Source of the DNA: an uncultured Clostridia bacterium
Lineage (GTDB): Bacteria; Bacillota; Clostridia; UBA1381
NCBI GenBank assembly: GCA_934454035.1
Contig: CAKSFY010000055.1
Location: 1-13,660, forward strand
Direction: 5' to 3'
DNA: 13,660 nt
Both the position numbers and the translations under genes were made by a program. The first letter of the stretch is position 1; each line of letters opens with the position of its first letter. This document shows positions 7,180-13,660 of the stretch, piece after piece. Below the pieces are notes generated by a model. It did not search any database, was not told where the DNA came from, and was given only the letters and a program-made list of their open reading frames with translations.

Positions 7180-9312
7180 TTACTCAATCCAAATTGCCGC
7201 AAGCGGCGGAACTTTGATTTCTCCGCTGTATGCTTCGCCGGTTGAATCAGGGCTGTAATAAACCTTTTTACAATCTGCCTTGATAATTTGTTCCTTGTCT
7301 AAAAAGTTTGCAATAACCTGTCTTTCATTTCCGTTTTTATCTGCCCATCTGACTGAGAGAAGTGACGGATATTTTGTAATATGTCCGCTTTTCAGCTTCA
7401 TTGTATATTCGCCCACACCCGAAAGCGGCTGCGCTTTTACCATTTTTCCGCATTTTAAATAGTCCTTATATGCTCTTCTCCATGCACTGAAATTCTTAAC
7501 CAACTTAAAAAGCGGTTCCTGCTTGGGCGGCTCAACGTCCCATTCGACACCCCAGCCCCAGTTTACATTTTTATCTTTTCCGAGAACCATAGTCATTAAA
7601 TCCCCGGCAACAAAAGAATACGCAATTCTAAATTGCAAACATTCCGGATTTTCCGCAAAATCAAAAGCTTCACCAATGACGCACTGATTACCCATAAAAT
7701 TATTAAGGTATTCATGGAAAATATATGCATATGCCGGTACAGGCTTACCTATATAAAAACCTGCCGGATATCTCAAATCGCTCATTTGCAAATATTCGAT
7801 AAACGGTTCACTTCCGGCACACTCACAACCGATAAGCATATCCGAGCCTATTTTTCCCAGTTCCTTTTTAAGGCGCTTAAAAATCTTAATCATTGCTTCA
7901 TTTTGCCACAATCCCGGGCCCGGCGCATGACCGTGGTCCTTTGCATAGCAGAGACAGCATTCTCCTCCCAAATTCTGGTCAAAATACTGTGTATAATCAA
8001 TCCCTGCCTTAGCAAGCGAAAGCACTTCGTGCGAGACAATGTCTCCGACCTTATCGCTGACCGGGCACATATCAAATCCGTCTCTTATAGGCTTCCCTAT
8101 TACTTTTGAATATACTATTTTATCATCCGGAGTGCGGCAAATTAAATTTTCGTCATATTTATCCGATAAATCAAGCTCCGGGTTCAAGTAACTTTTTTCT
8201 GTCCAGCCGATACCGCTGCAATATACGCCCACAAGATTGCCTTGTTCGTGAACTGCCGATACAAAATCGCAAAATTCCTTTTCACCGCCGAACGGAGGCC
8301 ATACGTACGGAGTTGCCCACGGAGCAGTTCCCTCCCAATGCATAGGAAGCGCCATAATTTTTGTTTCAGTTTTTTCTGAAAATTCCTCCGTAACAGTCAA
8401 AATATTTGCATAAGGGTAATACATATTAAGCGTCATATCACCATGGTCTATTGTCCCCTTAATCGGATATATCATTACAACAGGCGAATCATCAAACCAC
8501 TTCGGTAATCTGTCGGATTCGTAAAGCTTTTTCGGCATATTTGTATTTTCCTGCATCCAACTGCGGTAAATTTGTGCTGCATCCTGCCAATCACCCGCAA
8601 AAGATGAAGTAATCATATTAAACCCGGGATCATAATGCCCTTTTGCGCCGCTCGTAAATACACGGTATTCAAGCGCAATACCGTAATCGTCAGTATGATA
8701 TTCAACAGTTTTCGGAGTATGATGCGGGTCATGTGCCGCAAAATATAAACCGCTGTTTTCATTATAATAAGCCATAAACTGCATTGGGCAGCTACCGGGA
8801 TAGAATCCGCCGAAAGTCTCTGTCTGATATGTAATTTCTCTGTAGTTGAGCCATGATTTTTCGCGAATGGTTTTATCACGGACCAACATACCCTCAAGAG
8901 CCGGCCAAAACAGTTCACTGTCTCCGCCTTCGTCAATAAGATTATCCGGTACGGTTATCTGCGGAAATTCAATCCACTCAAGAAACATATCCGAATTATT
9001 ATCAGCTGTAATATGCCACCAAAATCCGTTTTCCGTATTTTTGCCGACATTAACCGAGGCATCAATAGATAGCCCTCCCAAATTTTTAAAGGAAAGCACA
9101 ATTCTGTCGTCTGTTATATCAGCCTTAACCTTCTCTGCCGACAAAGCATTTACTTTGACCGCATTACCGTCCTCATCCCTCATTCCGAAAGTAAACAAAG
9201 GACGTTTTTCACCGTTTTTTGCGCAAAATTCTTTTCCGCCGATTTTATATGACAGCAGTGAACCGCATTTTTCGCATAATTCCAGTGTATCATTTCCGTT
9301 TGTAAAAATCAT
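7180..9312 (-). CDS. Putative intracellular glycoside hydrolase (TIM barrel, DUF6259-like)
   Basis: A 710-residue protein from the ATG at 9312, which has AAAGGGTGA close upstream; the longer TTG-type start 39 bases earlier has no such support. The layout is an N-terminal beta-rich region (about 1-265; LEWIEFPQI, FWPALEGM), a probable (beta/alpha)8 barrel (about 275-590) and a C-terminal beta domain ending VPPLAAIWIE, as in many glycoside hydrolases of the GH13/31/36/101 type. Conserved-looking barrel strands are MALPMHWEG (319-327), LVGVYCSGIGW (360-370), YTQYFDQNLGG (440-450), DHGHAPGPGLW (459-469) and LIGCECAGSEPF (493-504). I infer D445 as a nucleophile candidate and E497 or E502 as acid/base. 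The DUF6259 assignment is from memory of the HGHxPGPG-type motif and is tentative. No signal peptide, so cytoplasmic. It lies downstream of araC in the same direction, with its own likely promoter. Confidence 0.7.
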   Translation of the reverse strand: MIFTNGNDTLELCEKCGSLLSYKIGGKEFCAKNGEKRPLFTFGMRDEDGNAVKVNALSAEKVKADITDDRIVLSFKNLGGLSIDASVNVGKNTENGFWWHITADNNSDMFLEWIEFPQITVPDNLIDEGGDSELFWPALEGMLVRDKTIREKSWLNYREITYQTETFGGFYPGSCPMQFMAYYNENSGLYFAAHDPHHTPKTVEYHTDDYGIALEYRVFTSGAKGHYDPGFNMITSSFAGDWQDAAQIYRSWMQENTNMPKKLYESDRLPKWFDDSPVVMIYPIKGTIDHGDMTLNMYYPYANILTVTEEFSEKTETKIMALPMHWEGTAPWATPYVWPPFGGEKEFCDFVSAVHEQGNLVGVYCSGIGWTEKSYLNPELDLSDKYDENLICRTPDDKIVYSKVIGKPIRDGFDMCPVSDKVGDIVSHEVLSLAKAGIDYTQYFDQNLGGECCLCYAKDHGHAPGPGLWQNEAMIKIFKRLKKELGKIGSDMLIGCECAGSEPFIEYLQMSDLRYPAGFYIGKPVPAYAYIFHEYLNNFMGNQCVIGEAFDFAENPECLQFRIAYSFVAGDLMTMVLGKDKNVNWGWGVEWDVEPPKQEPLFKLVKNFSAWRRAYKDYLKCGKMVKAQPLSGVGEYTMKLKSGHITKYPSLLSVRWADKNGNERQVIANFLDKEQIIKADCKKVYYSPDSTGEAYSGEIKVPPLAAIWIE

Positions 9313-9329
9313 AAAATCACCCTTTTTTA

Positions 9330-9364
9330 TTAATTTTCTTAATTTTATCATTTAAGAAAATTAA
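9330..9364. repeat. Perfect 13-bp inverted repeat on the hydrolase promoter
   Basis: TTAATTTTCTTAA (9330-9342) and TTAAGAAAATTAA (9352-9364) are perfect reverse complements separated by 9 bases. The dyad covers the -10 element and the whole spacer of the promoter at 9342-9370, the position of a repressor operator. In RNA it would form an AU-only hairpin a few bases before the ribosome binding site, so a role in mRNA folding is an alternative. Confidence 0.6.
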
Positions 9365-9370
9365 ATTCAA
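9342..9370 (-). promoter_or_regulatory. Probable promoter of the hydrolase gene
   Basis: On the minus strand, TTGAAT (9365-9370) and TAAAAT (9342-9347), with an extended TG, are separated by exactly 17 bases. The gene may thus be transcribed independently of araC as well as by read-through from it. Confidence 0.5.
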
Positions 9371-9395
9371 TGGAGTTTTCATACTTTTTGGTAGG

Positions 9396-10193
9396 CTATT
9401 TATACATTTTTCTGTACTCTTTCGGCGAAAATCCCGTTTTTTTCTTAAATATATTTGCAAAATAATGTTCATCGGAAAAACCTGTGTTATACGCAATTTC
9501 CTTAATAAATAAATTTGTATTCAGCAAAAGCAGCTTTGCACTCTTTAACCTGCCGGACAGTATATACTCATAAGGAGTCATTTGATACGCCGCTTTAAAA
9601 ATTCTGATAGTCTGCGCCTCGCTTCGGAAAATTTGCCTTGACAAATCCTTTATTGTAATATTTTCCGCTATATTTGAATTTATATATTCTTTTATAGTTC
9701 TCGCCTCTTTTGAAATGTTTTCTCCGGAGGTATGAAGATAATCATGAATTTTCCGCATAATTTCATGAAAAACAATCTCACATCGAACATTTATATTTTC
9801 ACCGCTTTCACATATTTCAAGCATTTTATTCATTTCATCCTGTATGCTCAATCCATGAATAACCGTAATATCATCCAAGCCGTAAATCGATATAAGATTT
9901 GAAATCAGCATCCCGAATAAATTCACCCATATTTTTGTCCACGGATTTTCAGAATCCGAATAATACAAATGACTTTCTCCTTGTTTTAAAATATAAATAT
10001 CTCCTCCCTTGACATGATATTGTTCTCCGTTCACCGCGACCGTTCCCTCACCGTCCATTATATATTCCAGTACATATATCGGTGCATTACTCCTTTCGAT
10101 TCTGTATGTCTGGTCGGGGTAAGTGATTCCGCAAAGCTGAACTTCAAATATTTTATCCTCCTGCGGTATCATGTGCACTATATATTCATTCAT
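9396..10193 (-). CDS. AraC-family transcriptional regulator
   Basis: A 265-residue regulator with an N-terminal cupin-like sugar-sensing domain (about 1-140; GEGTVAVNGEQYHVKGGDIYILKQGESHLYY) and a C-terminal double helix-turn-helix HTH_18 domain (about 160-263; IKDLSRQIFRSEAQTIRIFKAAYQM, then IKEIAYNTGFSDEHYFANIFKK ending TGFSPKEYR). The ATG at 10193 is preferred: GTGAGG stands about nine bases before it, whereas the GTG at 10208 is itself part of that motif. Family members usually activate sugar-use genes when bound to a sugar. It lies between two hydrolase genes, upstream of one and divergent from the GH2 gene, so it is the likely local regulator of both. The stop is 83 bases before the downstream hydrolase start. 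Confidence 0.92.
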   Translation of the reverse strand: MNEYIVHMIPQEDKIFEVQLCGITYPDQTYRIERSNAPIYVLEYIMDGEGTVAVNGEQYHVKGGDIYILKQGESHLYYSDSENPWTKIWVNLFGMLISNLISIYGLDDITVIHGLSIQDEMNKMLEICESGENINVRCEIVFHEIMRKIHDYLHTSGENISKEARTIKEYINSNIAENITIKDLSRQIFRSEAQTIRIFKAAYQMTPYEYILSGRLKSAKLLLLNTNLFIKEIAYNTGFSDEHYFANIFKKKTGFSPKEYRKMYK

Positions 10194-10240
10194 GCATGTT
10201 TTCCTCACTTTTTTGATTAAATTATCTATTTCTTTATTCG

Positions 10241-10279
10241 TATTATATCATTATAATATAATTATATTATATCATTATA
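10241..10279. repeat. 15-bp direct repeats flanking an AT palindrome
   Basis: TATTATATCATTATA occurs at 10241-10255 and again at 10265-10279, 24 bases apart. Between and overlapping them is a perfect 20-bp palindrome (10252-10271, centre AATT). The composition is almost pure A/T, so part of this may be low complexity, but the repeated TATCATTATA core contains the only C residues in the stretch. Paired direct repeats upstream of a divergent AraC target are typical of AraC-type binding sites. Confidence 0.5.
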
Positions 10280-10293
10280 TTATAAAATGTAAA
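10266..10293 (-). promoter_or_regulatory. araC promoter in the divergent intergenic region
   Basis: On the minus strand, TTTACA (10288-10293) and TATAAT (10266-10271), with extended TG (TGATATAAT), are 16 bases apart. A second TGATATAAT lies 24 bases further on but lacks a -35. The start near 10259 gives a leader of about 65 bases. The -10 overlaps one of the direct repeats. No rightward promoter for the GH2 gene stands out; TATAAA at 10281-10286 is a possible -10 with a poor -35. Confidence 0.5.
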
Positions 10294-10321
10294 GTCTTTT
10301 TATAAAAGGAGTGTCAAAAAA

Positions 10322-12022
10322 ATGAATATTTACAGAACCGAACATCCAAATCCGCAGTGGGAGCGAAAAAACTGGCGGAATTTAAACGGAGAATGGGAAT
10401 TTGAATTTGATTTCGGAATGTCGTCAAGAGATAGAAAGCTTTATGAAGCGGATAAGCTTTCAGGCAAAATAAATGTCCCGTTTTGTCCCGAGAGCAAGCT
10501 TTCAGGCATAGGTTATACGGATTTCATAAACGGAGTATGTTACAGAAAAGTCTTTAACCTTTCTGATAAAGAATTAAATGAAAGAGTTATTCTTCATTTC
10601 GGGGCAGTTGATTTTAAAGCGTATCTTTATATTAATAAAAAGTATGTCGGCTGTCATATAGGCGGATATTCTTCCTTTGAATTTGATATATCCGACTATA
10701 TCACAAGCGGAGAAAATGTGATTTTCCTCGCTGTGGAGGATGAAACCAACAGTCCTGATGTATATCGCGGCAAGCAGAGTGATAAATATAATTCATATAA
10801 GAGCCTTTATACAAGAACAACCGGCATATGGCAAACTGTATGGCTTGAGTTTGTCCACGAAAAATATATAAAATGCTCAAAATATTACCCGGATATCACA
10901 AACAGTGCCTTAACAATTGATGGTGAAACAGTCGGCAGCGGAGAAATCACAGTTTCAGCAATTTTTGATGGAAAAATCGTAGGAAAAACCTCTGTTAAAG
11001 CCATTGGCGGCCCGTTCAGGCTCACAATGCAGCTTGATGAGCTTCATTTGTGGGAGGTCGGAAAAGGCAATCTTTACGACCTGGAATTAAAATTCGGAGA
11101 AGATACGGTTAAAAGCTATTTCGGAATGAGAAATATAAGACTTGACGGATATAAGTTTTTGATAAATGAAAAATCCGTATTTCAGCGTCTTGTGCTTGAC
11201 CAGGGATTTTATCCCGACGGCATTTACACCGCAAAGGATGAAAAAGAATTAATAAACGACATTGAAATTTCAATTGCGGCAGGCTTTAACGGCGCAAGAC
11301 TTCACGAAAAGGTCTTTGAACCCAGATTTTTATACCACTGTGACAGACTCGGATATATAGTCTGGGGTGAGCAAGGTGACTGGGGTACAGATTATAAAAA
11401 TATCTGTGCTGAGCAGAATTTTATTAATGAATGGCTGGAAGTTATAAATCGCGATTTTAATCACCCTGCTATTATCGGCTGGTGTCCGCATAATGAAACA
11501 TACGGACATGAGGATAATAAAAATAACAGACTTCTAGAAACAATATATAATATAACAAAAGCTATGGATAATACAAGACCCTGCATAGATACAAGCGGAC
11601 TGTTCCATGCAAAAACAGATATATATGATGTGCATTACTATGAGCAGAATGTTGACATATTTAAAGAAAAAATAAATACCTTGAATGAGTATGGCAAAAT
11701 CGAATATCAAGTAACCGCTAAAGAGGGCGATAAATACGACGGTGGAATCACATTTATCAGTGAATACGGCGGAATCAGATGGAGTGACAAAGATGGCTGG
11801 GGTTACGGCGAAGCGCCGAAAACTAAGGAAGAATTTATTGCAAGATACAACGGGCTCACCGACGCACTTTTGGACAGTCCGAAAATGTTTGGTTTCTGCT
11901 ATACACAGCTTTATGATGTTGAACAGGAACAGAACGGACTTTATACATATGAGCGTGAACCGAAATTTGATATGAAAATATTCAAAAAGATAAATTCACG
12001 TAAAGCAAAAATAGAGGATTAA
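10322..12022 (+). CDS. Glycoside hydrolase family 2 protein (beta-galactosidase/beta-glucuronidase-like)
   Basis: A 566-residue intracellular retaining glycosidase with AGGAG ten bases before the ATG. The order is the GH2 sugar-binding jelly roll (about 10-178; starts HPNPQWERKNWRNLNGEWEF, contains YRKVF, LHFGAVDFKAYLYINKKYVG and the TTGIWQTVWLE motif), a short immunoglobulin-like domain (about 180-268) and a TIM barrel (about 270-560). The acid/base is expected at E392 in GWCPHNE and the nucleophile at E481 in FISEYGG, both present. It is compact: there is no C-terminal extension such as the small-chain domain of LacZ, and no signal peptide. Substrate is not settled; GH2 includes beta-galactosidases, glucuronidases and mannosidases. 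It is divergent from araC and probably under its control. Confidence 0.92.
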   Translation: MNIYRTEHPNPQWERKNWRNLNGEWEFEFDFGMSSRDRKLYEADKLSGKINVPFCPESKLSGIGYTDFINGVCYRKVFNLSDKELNERVILHFGAVDFKAYLYINKKYVGCHIGGYSSFEFDISDYITSGENVIFLAVEDETNSPDVYRGKQSDKYNSYKSLYTRTTGIWQTVWLEFVHEKYIKCSKYYPDITNSALTIDGETVGSGEITVSAIFDGKIVGKTSVKAIGGPFRLTMQLDELHLWEVGKGNLYDLELKFGEDTVKSYFGMRNIRLDGYKFLINEKSVFQRLVLDQGFYPDGIYTAKDEKELINDIEISIAAGFNGARLHEKVFEPRFLYHCDRLGYIVWGEQGDWGTDYKNICAEQNFINEWLEVINRDFNHPAIIGWCPHNETYGHEDNKNNRLLETIYNITKAMDNTRPCIDTSGLFHAKTDIYDVHYYEQNVDIFKEKINTLNEYGKIEYQVTAKEGDKYDGGITFISEYGGIRWSDKDGWGYGEAPKTKEEFIARYNGLTDALLDSPKMFGFCYTQLYDVEQEQNGLYTYEREPKFDMKIFKKINSRKAKIED

Positions 12023-12099
12023 TCACAAAGACATATAAGGCTGCATACAATATAACAAGGGCGGAAAACCCGACATTATATTTGAAAGGATGTAGCAAA

Positions 12100-12915
12100 A
12101 TGAGTAATTGTCAAAACAATTGCGACCGCAGCTTTAAAGAAGCTGTTTGCATACATACAGATAAAGTGTACGATTCTTGCAGAGACAAGGACTGTCTTGA
12201 AAACATTCGCGTGTATCTGACAGCTCAGGGGCAAGGAATTGTTGACAGAGCAATTAACGTAAAATGCACAAAAGCGGAAGTTATATGGATATTCTCGGAT
12301 ATTGAACCGGTTCCCTTTAACAGAGGTTTTTATTCCGTTGATTTGAAATATTTCTTCCGTATTACGTTGGCAGTATTTACAGGCCTCGGCAGACCGGTTG
12401 AAGTTGAAGGACTTGCAACATTTGACAAAAAGGTCATTCTTTTCGGTTCGGAAGGCAATGCAAAAATATTTGCTTCAAAATATAAAGAAGATGCATTTGA
12501 CTCCCAGCTTTGGAAAAAAACCAACATGCCAAGTGCCGTTGTCGAAGTAGTTGACCCGATTGCCCTCGGTGCAAAAGTTGTAGACATCAAGGACTGCTGC
12601 TGCAATGATGATGATTTTGATATAGCAAGCGTGCCCGATTCCGTTTGCAGAGTATTTGACGACAATCTGATACTCGGCGGCGAGCAAAAAAGAGTTTATG
12701 TATCAATAGGTATTTTCTCGATTGTTAAACTTGAACGCAAGGTTCAGCTTCTTATTCCTGCATATGATTTCTGTATTCCGCAGAAAGAATGTGTAGGAGC
12801 AACAGATGATAATCCGTGCGATTTGTTCGACAGAATTAACTTCCCTGTCGATGAATTTTTCCCGCCGGAAAAGTGTGAATTTGTTGACAAGGATGGCTCG
12901 TGTCCAAACTGCTGA
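12100..12915 (+). CDS. Cysteine-rich protein of unknown function
   Basis: A 271-residue protein. The ATG at 12100 has AAAGGA nine bases upstream; an in-frame TTG at 12082 lies ahead of that motif and is rejected. I do not recognise a named domain. The sequence looks like a conserved Clostridia protein with dense, probably well-conserved blocks: VPFNRGFYSVDLKYFF (71-86), VEGLATFDKKVILFGSEGN (102-120), VVEVVDPIALGAKVVD (147-162), IGIFSIVKLERKVQLLIPAY (203-222) and FPVDEFFPP (248-256). It has 16 cysteines, clustered at the N-terminus, as CCC at 166-168, in the segment from FCIPQKEC to NPC, and at the C-terminus (CPNC). There is no signal peptide or membrane span. Metal binding or a disulfide-linked structural role, such as in a spore coat, is possible but unproven. 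It follows the GH2 gene by 77 bases with no clear terminator between. Confidence 0.8.
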   Translation: MSNCQNNCDRSFKEAVCIHTDKVYDSCRDKDCLENIRVYLTAQGQGIVDRAINVKCTKAEVIWIFSDIEPVPFNRGFYSVDLKYFFRITLAVFTGLGRPVEVEGLATFDKKVILFGSEGNAKIFASKYKEDAFDSQLWKKTNMPSAVVEVVDPIALGAKVVDIKDCCCNDDDFDIASVPDSVCRVFDDNLILGGEQKRVYVSIGIFSIVKLERKVQLLIPAYDFCIPQKECVGATDDNPCDLFDRINFPVDEFFPPEKCEFVDKDGSCPNC

Positions 12916-12950
12916 CACTATGCCAGATTATTGTGATATCGCACAAATGC

Positions 12951-12989
12951 AAAAATCAGACCCGACCGTCAAGGTCAGGTCTGATTTTT
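12951..12989. terminator. Bidirectional terminator between the Cys-rich gene and fucI
   Basis: A 12-bp outer stem (AAAAATCAGACC / GGTCTGATTTTT) continues past one mismatch into a 4-bp inner stem (GACC/GGTC) closed by a 5-base loop. The A- and T-rich flanks give a U tract in both directions, with TTTTTATTTTTT on the plus strand. It lies 35 bases after the Cys-rich gene stop and five bases after the fucI stop, serving both convergent genes. Confidence 0.93.
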
Positions 12990-12994
12990 ATTTT

Positions 12995-13660
12995 TTATCT
13001 GTACATAGGTCCGTATTTTTTGCATGCTGCATAATCTGCTGCCTGTGAATCTTCTGTTCCGAAAGCTGACCATGCATGCGGTCTGTAAATTTTCTCTTCC
13101 GGCACGTTATGCATTGTAACCGGAATTCTGAGCATAGAACACATAGTTATAATATCAGCACCGACATGACCACCGATTGTAACTCCGTGGTTTGCTCCCC
13201 AGTTAGCCATTACCGAATACACATCGGTAAATGCTCCGTGACCTGTAAGTCTCGGTGCAAACCAAGTTGTCGGCCAAGTCGGGTCTGTTCTCTTGTCAAG
13301 TTTGTCGTGAATTTCATCCGGCAAAACGCATGTATGTCCTTCGGCAATCTGAATAACCGGTCCGATTCCTTCAACGATATTGATTCTAAGCATAGTAATA
13401 GGCATTTCTGCTTCGGTTTTGAAATGACTTGAGAAACCGCCGCCTCTGAAATATTCATAATCGGCTCTGCACCAATCTGTTGCAGCAAGACAATCCTTGA
13501 TGTCTTTGTCGGTCATATTCCACCATTCTTTAATAGTTCCGTTGCCGTTTGCATCCTTTGCAGCTCCGGTGCAATCCATTGCAGTTGCTCCTGAATTGAT
13601 AAGGTGCATAATTCCGTCTTTGGCATATCCTGAAAGCTCTTTTCCTGTAACTCTCTTAAC
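12995..13660 (-). CDS. fucI: L-fucose isomerase, C-terminal part
   Basis: The frame is open from the window's right edge to TAA at 12997-12995: 221 residues of an enzyme of about 590. FucI converts L-fucose to L-fuculose in the cytoplasm (some also use D-arabinose), with Mn2+. The segment GIMHLINSGATAMDCTGA, the block GHTCVLPDE, and HVGADIITMCSMLRIPVTMHN are typical of the FucI C-terminal domain. The His of GGHVGAD (residue 165 of the visible part) corresponds to the metal ligand H528 of the E. coli enzyme; the Glu and Asp ligands lie upstream, outside the window. The ending, YAACKKYGPMYR, is normal, so the 3' end is complete. It is convergent with the Cys-rich gene and on a different transcript from GH2, so its promoter and operon partners are off the right side. 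Confidence 0.93.
   Translation of the reverse strand, partial: VKRVTGKELSGYAKDGIMHLINSGATAMDCTGAAKDANGNGTIKEWWNMTDKDIKDCLAATDWCRADYEYFRGGGFSSHFKTEAEMPITMLRINIVEGIGPVIQIAEGHTCVLPDEIHDKLDKRTDPTWPTTWFAPRLTGHGAFTDVYSVMANWGANHGVTIGGHVGADIITMCSMLRIPVTMHNVPEEKIYRPHAWSAFGTEDSQAADYAACKKYGPMYR

Noticed and set aside
8846..9355. Rightward open frame of 169 codons opposite the hydrolase gene
   Set aside because: It is antisense to a well-supported coding region, has no ribosome binding site and no recognisable protein features. The same holds for the rightward frame at 7633-8109 and the leftward frame at 12330-12665.
10301..10320. TTGACA (minus strand, ends of the GH2 leader) as a -35 element
   Set aside because: It matches the -35 consensus perfectly but has no -10 at 16-18 bases; the TTTACA/TATAAT pair fits better.
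12059..12071. GGG/CCC mini-hairpin between the GH2 gene and the Cys-rich gene
   Set aside because: The stem is three base pairs and has no T tract, so it cannot be called a terminator.

Overview
The window looks like a piece of a low-GC Clostridia (Firmicutes) chromosome, probably from a gut or rumen anaerobe. The reasons are AT-rich intergenic DNA, AAAGG-type ribosome binding sites, extended -10 promoters (TGnTATAAT), an SLH-anchored surface protein, BspA-type leucine-rich repeat proteins, and intracellular glycoside hydrolases next to an L-fucose isomerase. These are calls from reading the sequence, with no database search.

Left (1-1590): the right part of an IS3-family insertion sequence transcribed leftward (orfA, a T TTT TTC slippery site, and orfB running off the window edge). 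It sits immediately downstream of a MarR-family regulator gene. An ATG with its own Shine-Dalgarno sequence directly abuts the marR stop codon, and its reading frame runs into the IS end after about 13 codons. The IS therefore appears to have split a marR-X operon. The marR promoter carries a perfect 7-bp inverted repeat at the predicted transcription start.

Surface-protein region (1591-7164): two secreted LRR proteins in a leftward operon (18-nt gap), the first anchored by three C-terminal SLH repeats and the second free of SLH. Divergent from them is a 575-residue protein with two XRE-type helix-turn-helix modules and a large unrecognised C-terminal region. It is the best candidate here for an undescribed regulator, and may control the LRR operon.

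Carbohydrate region (7165-13660): a leftward putative TIM-barrel glycoside hydrolase (DUF6259-like, tentative), an AraC-family regulator upstream of it, a divergent rightward family 2 glycoside hydrolase, a cysteine-rich conserved-looking protein of unknown function, and the C-terminal part of L-fucose isomerase (fucI) running in from the right. Neither hydrolase has a signal peptide, so they should act on imported sugars. A working model is AraC-controlled degradation of an imported oligosaccharide, with fucI possibly receiving released L-fucose. No transporter is in the window and the substrate is not shown by the sequence. The araC/GH2 intergenic region and the araC/hydrolase gap carry striking AT-rich repeats placed on promoters.

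Three strong hairpin terminators (about 1489-1525, 7126-7164, 12951-12989) separate the units. Several genes start at a codon other than the longest possible one, as noted in each entry.
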